Origin: Undaria pinnatifida
Lineage: Eukaryota > Sar > Phaeophyceae > Laminariales > Alariaceae
NCBI GenBank assembly: GCA_012845835.1
Contig: JABAKD010000027.1
Coordinates: forward strand, 14,850,573 to 14,914,572
DNA length: 64,000 nucleotides
Direction: 5' to 3'
Shown here: positions 56,880 through 64,000 of the stretch, piece after piece
Layout: every line of letters starts with the position of its first letter
Position numbering within the stretch: position 1 is the first letter of the stretch
Position numbers and translations under genes: made by a program
Notes under the pieces: model-generated
Told to the model about the DNA's origin: nothing
What the model saw: only the letters and a program-made list of their open reading frames with translations
Database searches by the model: none

Positions 56880-57423
56880 TGTTGATAAATCGGTAGCTTC
56901 TGGGGAAAAGGTATCATATTATTGAGACTTCCGTCTGGAGAGACATGCTGGAAAGTGGAGTGAACAAGAGGGGCGAGCGCATGGGCTCCCAGCTCCCTCG
57001 CCACCTTCGGTAAAATGCTCAACCGGAACACAACACAGCATACCGAACATCGACAACAAGCCGATGGCCCGACCTCTAGCAACACTACAGGAATGTTCCT
57101 ATTCGTCAAGGCAACAGAGAATCCTACAGAAGTAATTCCTCCGCATGTTCATACGCACGTAACATGCCAACCAACACATAACAGATCTACGATAATCTAC
57201 GACGTACAAGTGCAGTGCTACTGAACTTTGACTCACACTGGCTATGTGTTAACATTTCCATAACACTCTGTCCTGTTCTACAGCAGTACAATCTACCGAA
57301 GTACCGTAGCATCACAAGAGTATTCTGGTACAACAACATACAATCAACAGTTCTGCTATTCAAACCAACCAATCAGAGTTTCACCGCAGTACAGTTGATA
57401 CATACATGCCGCTATCACGAACA
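56880..57423 (-). repeat. 5' LTR of the copia-class element
   Basis: 544 bp. Followed on the plus strand by GTCTA, completing the 5-bp target duplication. Confidence 0.92.
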
Positions 57424-57429
57424 GTCTAC

Positions 57430-58184
57430 ACTATCTATCTATATATTCTACACTACTCCTTCAAGGCAAACACTGATCTTGATAACAACGAAAGTGGAGG
57501 TGCAACTCGATGATCAACCCCATGGCCTGGTGAGGTATATCACGAAACATGGTGAACCCAAGAAAATATTGAAAATTCAGACAACTTTCTGGGTTAAGGG
57601 GGGAGCCCCGTCACTCGGAAACAGTTTCGGCCAAAAAGCGCTGCCTGCATTATCGTAGGAGAACGTCATTAACCCATTTCCAACTCCTATTAATAACATT
57701 ATTCTATCATAGTCTAACTCCAAGTGTTTTGTCCCCATGTCGGGACTGCGGTGCTAAAGGGGTCAACAGAAATTCAACACCACAGAGTTAGCGCGAGGTT
57801 ATGGCGAAGAAGACCTTGAATGAAATTTCTAAACGGAAAACCAACACCAAGCCCGAAGTGGATTCGTGACGGGGTTCCATTTCGTGCCTGTTAAGTTTCG
57901 TTTGGTTGTGTAGCACCATCCACTAGGCCTTTCAGTCACTGCTGTGAGTATGTGGTCTAGTGGGTATAGTGCTATGTAAAAAGTGATATTGATGATACCT
58001 CGATCGCAGCATGCGCCCGTACTTTTTCAGAGATATCTCCCAATATCGAAGGCAAAAATCCCTCCTGCCGGACGAAGAAACCCATAGTATTAACGGTTTA
58101 AAGCGCATCAAAATCGACGAATTCCCCAGCCCACGGTTGAATGGTCGAGTAATGTTTCATCAGCCAAAAACGTGACCCTTTCAT
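57430..58184. other. gene-free stretch with a dispersed repeat
   Basis: 57,660-57,770 belongs to the family also seen at 2,415, 3,990, 17,740 and 63,330 (TTAACCCATTTCCAACTC and TTTTGTCCCCAT marks). TGTGGTCTAGTGGGTATAGTGC at 57,951 resembles the 5' half of a tRNA-Glu, but no second half follows. Confidence 0.4.
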
Positions 58185-58400
58185 TCACGGAACACTAGTT
58201 GTGTTGTCGTTGTATTGTTGTTGTTGTGTTGTCGTTGTGTTGTCGTTGTGTTGTCGTTGTGTTCTCCTTGTCAACGGCATCTCCTTCTTCTGGCGAAATC
58301 GCCGAGACGTCGACGCCAATATATCCGTTGAATCACGTCGCGGGTTGTTCGCTTCATTTGATGCAGCTGCAGCAGCGGGAACAAAAGACATAGACTATGT
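58185..58400 (-). pseudogene. duplicate of the 58.6-kb terminal exon
   Basis: The minus strand reads AAAAASNEANNPRRDSTDIL and ends TTSVP plus a stop, parallel to the exon at 58,578 (CDSTEILAP.. SVP stop). A TTG/CAA microsatellite has expanded near its end, and parts are frame-shifted relative to the other copy. It lies about 390 bp downstream of the better copy in transcription order. Confidence 0.55.
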
Positions 58401-58577
58401 TTTTTATTTGTTTTTTTTTTATCCTCCGGCGGATGGGGAAAAACAAAGCTTAAGCTCACCACACGTCTAGTACACAGACCAGGGTAAGCCTTACGGCAGC
58501 AGTCACAGCTGACAAGCTTTATTCGAAAGACCTTTCACAAACAGTCAGTAGCTACGTTCCAGCCGTAAAGCCATCAG

Positions 58578-58787
58578 TCACGGAACGCTCGGGGTGTCGC
58601 TGTTATTGTCAACGGTATCTCCTACACCAGGCGAAATCGCCGGGGTGGTTGGCGCCAATATCTCCGTTGAATCACATCGCGGTTCTTCGCTTTTTGGTGC
58701 AGCCGCTGCAGGGGGACACACGACGTCCAGATCGCCGAGGCGCTGAAACAGCTGACTTCGTCCTCTCTCGTTGAGGCTGTCTATAAC
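58578..58787 (-). CDS. candidate terminal exon of a minus-strand gene
   Basis: Reads VIDSLNERGRSQLFQRLGDL, then DVVCPPAAAAPKSEEPRCDS, TEILAPTTPAISPGVGDTVD and NNSDTPSVP before a stop. An acceptor CCCAAG is at 58,788, preceded by a C/T-rich stretch. The first third looks helical. The rest is a low-complexity, Pro/Ala/Asp-rich tail. A duplicated copy at 58,185-58,400 keeps the same reading, which supports it having been coding. No family is recognised, and upstream exons would lie beyond 58,800. Confidence 0.4.
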   Translation of the reverse strand, partial: VIDSLNERGRSQLFQRLGDLDVVCPPAAAAPKSEEPRCDSTEILAPTTPAISPGVGDTVDNNSDTPSVP

Positions 58788-59099
58788 CTTGGGTTTCCGT
58801 GCACGGTGACAGTGAGGCCGGGAGAGTAGGGGGCGGGGGGCGTAGCAGGAAACATTTGGGACGGAGTAGCAGGAAACAGCAGGAGACGGAGAGGGTAGCA
58901 GGCTATAGAGTTGGCTTTGCACGAAACGAAGGGGGTAGCAGGAGACAGGGGGCGTTAAAAGACACAATGTCCAATGCGTGGGACAGTAGTGACACTTACA
59001 CATACATCGTGACGGTGCAGACGCATGCCACCGTAGAGGTTGGCCAGACCATTCATGACTCACGAGGAGTCCTCAACAGGTTAGCTTCCCAAAATCGTT

Positions 59100-60326
59100 G
59101 GAACGCCGATAAATATTTATTATACCTCCGCCACAGATAGGATTTTGATTTTTCATCGCGGACTGCACGTTCATTTTTTCTCAATTTTCAGGTTTTGGAT
59201 GGGGAACGGAGCTTATTCAAGTGAGGTAGTAACCCCCGCAAAAAAAATAGGGGGCATGGAACCCCTTCCGTAGCATGTGTTACCACTGACCAGGGAAAAA
59301 TTGTGTTGTTGTTGTTGTGGCGGTACCAGACGCGAACTACGATAAGTGTAGCGATTTTTGATATTTTGTTTTTAGCCAAACTCATTTCTGACTCACCAGG
59401 ATTCCTCACCTGAAGAAAAGCTGCGCAGAGTACATGGGACACCGCGTATGGTTTGCGATGTGGTTCGTTGTGCCCGCACTAGTAGGCCGAAGTGGTTGTT
59501 TATTCTTTGCGTTGCGCTTTTCGTTTAATTTTACTCAAAGTCAAGGTATGTATGTATGAAAGGTCCTCGCGTGAGGAGTCTCAGGAATCATCCTACCGTA
59601 GGGGTGCAACAGAAGATTCTAAGAAGTTTCTAAGCTCCTATCATGAGGAGCTAGCTCAGCATCAACATCAACATCATTCATCACCACCCAAAACATGACT
59701 GCGAAGGCATTCGCGCGCGCATTCCGACCGATACTCCCCTAGGCGCGCTATTAATAGTCTTGAGCCAAATGCATGCTCGTGAAATTATCGGAGTATCCGG
59801 TAGCTAACAGCTAAAAAGCTCAAAAAGGGTCAGAAAGGTTTGAGCTCTGAAGTTATTGGGCGGGGACACAGAGTGTCCCCTGCAGGTCTGATTATTGAGC
59901 AGGTCTTCGGTGAGTACTCACTTGCTTAGCCGAAGTAGAGAAGCAGCTTTAATATTTTAACCGAGCCCGGGATAGCAACTGAGAGCCAAGGCGCATGCCT
60001 CGGTTTCATTTCCTGACTACCCCGAATAGATAACGCCAACCTATCATATGAAAACGGCCAATTATCTATCAAATCAGATAAATTCCAGGCCTTTCAAGGC
60101 CGCACCTTAACAGACCCCCAAAAGAGTGCAAGACTTATTACAATGGTTGGGAAACATCCTACGATAGGGGATGTGCACCAACCATTGCTACCAACCATTG
60201 TTTTTTTTTCTTCTGAGGCTTCTCACTTGAGGATTTTGACTTCAAAAAAAAAAAAAAAAAAGCGCAAATCTCATGGCGTATCAAGGTATAGAACGCCAAG
60301 AAGCACGCAAAACGAAAGTATGGCAT
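59100..60326. other. gene-free stretch with dispersed repeats
   Basis: 59,560-59,800 holds fragments of the CTCCTCACTTGAGGAGCTC and GAAGGCGTTCGTTCGC families. 59,860-59,960 contains short inverted repeats (GGGGACAC..GTGTCCCC). No gene is supported. Confidence 0.4.
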
Positions 60327-60580
60327 GAGTCGTTCTACGGTAGCCCCCCCAACTTCTCTTTAACGAGATCGCCGGTTTCGAAACCAGCTCCCGGTCGTAT
60401 CTCCTGAAATACGGTGTCCCTCGACACCCCGACGTCATCGATCGATAGGCCTTTGCACTCAAGAAAATGTATGGATCCTTTGTTTTCAATTGTATGCTTC
60501 CTTGTGTCGAGCGGCCATGAAACAGTCGTTGAAGAAAATCGCTTGTTTTTTGGAGGGGGCTATCGTAGTGAGAATCAGTC
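60327..60580. mobile_element. TIR element (MITE), CTACGGTA family, copy 2
   Basis: Inverted ends GAGTCGTTCTACGGTAGCCC and GGGCTATCGTAGTGAGAATC. Collinear with 40,134-40,399 over its whole length, with small indels. Non-coding. Confidence 0.8.
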
Positions 60581-60894
60581 AATATATCATCAATTCATTC
60601 CAGCGATATCTGGGTAAGGAGTCCCGTCGTTCAGGAACCAAAATAGCTTAAAAAATGCTACCTCTACCAAGCGTAGCACGCGTCTGGAATTACTCTCAAG
60701 AGAAAGCGTAGGGTGCGCCGTGCACCCCCACCGTGCGTAGCAACGCGTCTGCACCTGTGTGCAGGCATGCGTTGTTTTAATTACCTGCTGTCGGTAGTTG
60801 TGTAGATCCACTACCCGACTGAACAGGTACACCGTGACGTCGACGTCGTAGTGCTTCCCTGAACGTTGCGTCCGCCCCGTCGTTCCAAGCCGAC

Positions 60895-61360
60895 ATGGAA
60901 ATTGAACACGGCAAGCAGCGGCAAAAACAAGTTGGTGCAAAACCGGGAACACGTCCGATAGGGCTGCTGTGTCAGGTGGTTTTTGCGGTTCTTGCATCGT
61001 ACGCTGTTGGGGTGGTTAGCGTTGTGCCGGTGTTCGCGAGTCGCGAGAGGCAGTCACCAGCAAGGAGTCTGGTGGCTTGCCGGCGAAGTTTGTCGTCGCT
61101 CTAGGCGCATAACATTGCTTCGGCGATGCCTTTGGACGTGCAGTCGTTTCTCTACGAGGCGTATACCACGATGTCGGCGATTTCTTGTACGGACAATCGT
61201 TTGATCTACGTAGAATACATTAGGGTTTGTGTTTTTTTTGCATGCGTGTCAGCTTGTGGCTGGTTGTGTACGCTGTTGCAGACTCGCTTGCCTATGACCG
61301 GACAAGACACAGCCTACTGGTTGTTGTTGTTGTTGTTGTTGTCGGTAGGCTTAAAGTAAG
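60895..61360 (+). CDS. possible small membrane-protein frames, hypothetical
   Basis: Two neighbouring frames: 60,895-61,104 (MEIEHGKQRQKQVGAKPGTR, then a helix near PIGLLCQVVFAVLASYAVG) and 61,126-61,359 (MPLDVQSFLYEAYTTMSAIS and two hydrophobic stretches, the second rich in Leu from a TTG run). Codon use in 60,895-61,210 is more gene-like than in the flanks. No family is recognised, and they may be exons, relics or chance. Confidence 0.25.
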
Positions 61361-61479
61361 GCTTCATTCAGTAGAAGAGAGAAGATGATGACCGTTCGCT
61401 GGCGCGATCTCATGGTTTGTCTTGTCGCTTAATCGCACGCGATAATTACGAGCGAAAGCCGAGATTGTACCTGCGACCG

Positions 61480-62000
61480 TGCCAAAACAAATTGGGAACC
61501 CTTTAGACTTGCCTGAAGCGCCCGCCGACCACCACCACCACCGCACAGAAGTTGACAACGATTTTTCATTTTCTACGCTCAACGCTGAGTTATGTGACGA
61601 TTGGGATTGTTTTTCAGTACAGTTACCGGTGAGCACCCGTGGGATGTTTGCTGACGCAACAGCAGCAGCAGCCTGAGCAGCTGACAACCAGGATCCGCCC
61701 ACCAAGTCTCGCCCTCAACTGAGCCAGATTTTGCGCTATCGCTACTCAGTCCCGTGAATTATTTTGGCGCTCAAAAAGCTAATCAGTCTCACAATTGGGA
61801 TTGGGTTCAGTAATTACCGGCGAGAAATCTCACGATTGGCACTTTTTGCTCAATACGAAGTCACCTGCGAGAACGCGTGGAACGATCGACGCCACTGTAG
61901 CCGCCTGGGCGGCGGATAACCACGATCCGCCCAGCCTCGCTCTCAGCTGAGCCAGGGAGCACGTCAGATCGGGTTCAGGGATGGAGTTGACAACCTGCCG
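61480..62000. repeat. degenerate direct duplication of about 220 bp offset
   Basis: ACGATTGGGATTGTTTTTCAG to CAACTGAGCCAG (about 61,598-61,730) recurs as ACGATTGGCACTTTTTGCTCA to CAGCTGAGCCAG (about 61,832-61,960). A third related piece is at 62,790-62,890. A frame in the first copy (DLPEAPADHHHHRTEVDND) is open for 65 codons but not recognised. Confidence 0.5.
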
Positions 62001-62069
62001 CCGCCGCAGGGCCGCACGCAGTGGTCATGGTTGCGGCTCAGAACGGTGATGACGTGATTTATTGTTAAA

Positions 62070-62760
62070 AAATATTATAAATACGTCAGCTGCGAGTTCA
62101 ATAAATTTAGGGTCGACACCCATCTTTGCACGCTGCATCAATGTCAAGAGGTGACCCGAAGGGGGATGCGAAGTTGTCAGTGCCTTCATTATGTCTCCTC
62201 ATGGGTTCCGGGTGTCTTTATGATCTCTCCAAGGCTCGCTGTCTAGGCGCGATGGTTTACACAAGTGCTCTCAAACAGGACGCTAAAACACAGACGGAAG
62301 AAGACAAGGCAGCGCAGAGCCGCAGTGACGATGGGAGGATGTCCTACCTGGACCATCGTCCCTTACATTCTTGCCCATCTATGATGGCCTTGACGTGAGT
62401 GTGGCATCTAACATTGTCCGGTTTTACCTCAACCATGACATGGTTTCATGTCGAATCTACAAACTATCCATCTACGGAGAGCACTCCATAACATCAGGCC
62501 ACCCTGAACAGCCGAAGATGCAGATCACCTGGCACTCAAAGGATGTCAACAAAAACATCCAGAAATTGGAAAGGGGGTCGTAGATGCGCCTGTTCGAAAC
62601 AAACGAAAAATGAGGGTAATGATTTCCCCACACCTCGTAGGAATGAGGCTTAAATGCCTCATTTCAAGACAAACAACCCGGTGATGGAACTCATGATTTC
62701 ATGTCGAATCTATAGACTATTTATCTACAGAAATCACTCCATAACATCATACACCGGCTG
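62070..62760 (+). repeat. dispersed repeat fragments, possible old transposon
   Basis: 62,070-62,140 matches 36,290-36,345 (AAATACGTCAGCTGYGAGTTC). 62,370-62,500 matches the minus strand at 1,590-1,775, and 62,690-62,750 is a further partial copy (ATTTCATGTCGAATCTA). I cannot name the family. Confidence 0.45.
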
Positions 62761-63324
62761 CTCGTGTTTACAGATTTATTGTTTTTTTGCGTCAGTTCAG
62801 CGCGAAAGCATCATGAACAGCCAGCGAGCCAGCGAGGAAGTCAGGTCGGGCTCAGCGCTGGAGTTGAAAGCCTGCCGCCACCGCGCACAATTTGATGATA
62901 TGTTGCAAATTTCCTGCGAGGGAAGTGACAAACGGTGACAAATAGTGACAGCTAGTGACCGCTACAACACAGACTCGCGAGCTAGAAACAACACGCAATC
63001 TGAGCAGAGCAAGGCTTGTCAAGGCCACATTCTAAAGTTATTTTTGCCGCCCGACAATGTGCGGCGTGAATTTCAACGCCGATCACTGTCAACCCTGCTT
63101 GGGGCCCAGGTGCATAAATCACGCAAACTGAACAAGTAAGTGTGGTCTTGCCAAACGGCCAGTCCAGCATGACGTCGCAGAAGCTCGGCCAGGGTCGTGC
63201 ACCTCCTTACGCCGTAGCTAGGACGCTACAACTGCCACCTTCCTGTCCAGCAGCCCGCGTTTCATCGTGTGACCGATTCCGCAATCGTATTTTTTTATTC
63301 GGCAGTTTTAGCCGCTGCATGTCC

Positions 63325-63490
63325 GAAGAGGGTAACGCCTTAAGAACTGGAAACCTGTTTTTGGGGACAAATTACTCGGAATTGGTATATGGAGGGTTAA
63401 CGCCTTTAGAACTGGAAACCCGTTTTTCGGTATAAATTACTCGGAATTAGTATAGGGAGGGGTTAGGGGCTCTAAAAGGGTCAAGCATTC
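63325..63490 (+). repeat. two tandem copies of the AACTGGAAACCCG family
   Basis: AACGCCTTAAGAACTGGAAAC at 63,332 and AACGCCTTTAGAACTGGAAAC at 63,399, each followed by a TTGGGGACAAATTACTCGGA-type segment and GTATAGGGAGGGGTT. Related copies lie at 2,415, 3,990, 17,740 and 57,660. Confidence 0.7.
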
Positions 63491-63499
63491 CCAGAAAGA

Positions 63500-64000
63500 T
63501 GAGGAAGACCAATGGGGGGGGGGGGGTACTTATTTGCTGCTTGCCTTAGTCATTTGACCTTTTGACCTCGCATCCCTTTCGAGACGGAACGGGGGGGGGG
63601 GGGGGGGGGATGCTTACTGCTGTGACACCAACCTTGCACAGCCTTGATTGTAGGCTACTATATTGGAATAGTTCAGTGCAGCACTCGCTACTGAACACGA
63701 TTTATTCATCCGAATTTCTTAGCCTGACGTTCTTGCTTCAGCAGGCAAGTTCTTGTCAGTTTTCGTCGGTCTAAATTTCAGCGGCCGTTCATGTATACGG
63801 CGCAGAAAGGTAAACAAACGTAGCGCATCGTTTTCCTTTTGGGGTCCTCTCTAGAGCAAAAAAAAATAGTATCAACCCTTGTACCGGTCGAGGGTGCACC
63901 AACCGTTGTTGCTTCTGAGGCTCCTAACCACTTGGGGAGGTCCATTCCTTTATCAACCCAAAACCGATTTAGAAAAAAACGTTGAAAAAAAAATTGATGG
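63500..64000. other. window end, no gene seen
   Basis: Poly-G runs at 63,515 and 63,590, and a fragment of the CTCCTCACTTGAGGAGCTC family near 63,910-63,950. Confidence 0.4.

Larger units (their letters stand above)
48684..57423 (-). mobile_element. Ty1/copia-class LTR retrotransposon, broken, with nested insertions
   Basis: LTRs at 48,684-49,230 and 56,880-57,423 begin TGTTG and end GAACA, and are flanked by the target duplication GTCTA (48,679-48,683 and 57,424-57,428). On the minus strand a polypurine tract AGGGAGGG lies next to the 3' LTR. Remnants run in copia order: gag/leader region to about 55,600, integrase (about 54,750-55,490), reverse transcriptase (about 53,000-53,950) and RNase H (49,306-49,690, with STSEAEYLAMGDG and SSRSKHIDVRHHFLR). 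The LTRs differ at about 1%, so insertion was recent. Yet the coding part is broken in many places, and about 3 kb of foreign repeats sit between the RT and RNase H parts. A 200-bp direct duplication lies at 56,222-56,545. It cannot be autonomous. Confidence 0.9.

Noticed and set aside
57951-57975. tRNA-Glu gene from TGTGGTCTAGTGGGTATAG
   Set aside because: Only a 5'-half resemblance. No box B or matching 3' half within range.
62126-62398. 90-codon plus-strand frame as a host gene
   Set aside because: It runs into a repeat shared with 1,590-1,775, so it is more likely part of a degraded mobile element.

Overview
The window is nuclear DNA of a eukaryote with small GT-AG exons scattered through very long, repeat-filled introns and gaps. 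There are no bacterial-style operons. The general texture (young and old LTR elements, MITE-like hairpins, minisatellites, moderate GC, a leader that could target a secondary plastid) fits a photosynthetic stramenopile, and my best guess is a brown alga. That is an inference from texture, not from a marker gene.

Two host genes can be read exon by exon with matching splice phases. (1) On the minus strand, 15,331 to 4,143, a four-exon gene encodes a 268-residue YkgJ-type (CxxCxxCC, zinc/iron-chelating) protein with a hydrophobic N-terminal leader. Its second intron is 7.9 kb and holds a 480-bp CAA array, two extra copies of exon 3 and a complete non-autonomous LTR element (9,737-14,014). (2) On the plus strand, at least seven exons from 36,013 to 43,963 encode the seven-helix membrane domain of a TMEM181/Wntless-like protein. 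One more upstream exon (31,255-31,396) joins in phase. The N-terminus may lie as far up as 15,674, head to head with gene 1. Candidate terminal exons of other minus-strand genes are seen at 46,870-47,000 and 58,578-58,787.

Mobile DNA takes most of the rest. There is a copia-class element at 48,684-57,423 (LTRs about 99% identical, 5-bp target duplication). Nested in it is a roughly 270-bp tandem array, and that array is split by a foldback-type element (50,330-52,089). A deleted Ty3/gypsy-class element (21,696-25,179) sits inside a TATGATAG array. The LTR element in gene 1 has no pol. Several small TIR or hairpin families are present in two or more copies (40.1/60.3 kb, 25.9/46.6 kb, 31.5/37.3 kb, 0.46/32.9 kb, 5.5 kb). 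Region 27.3-30.9 kb is almost wholly degenerate tandem repeats.

The most unusual theme is that tandem duplications repeatedly straddle exon borders: exon 3 and exon 4 of gene 1, the last exon and two donors of gene 2, the 31-kb exon and the 58-kb exon. In most of these the extra copy keeps exon-like sequence beside a damaged splice site, and in one case (7,324-7,439) the copy has a working acceptor and its own stop codon.
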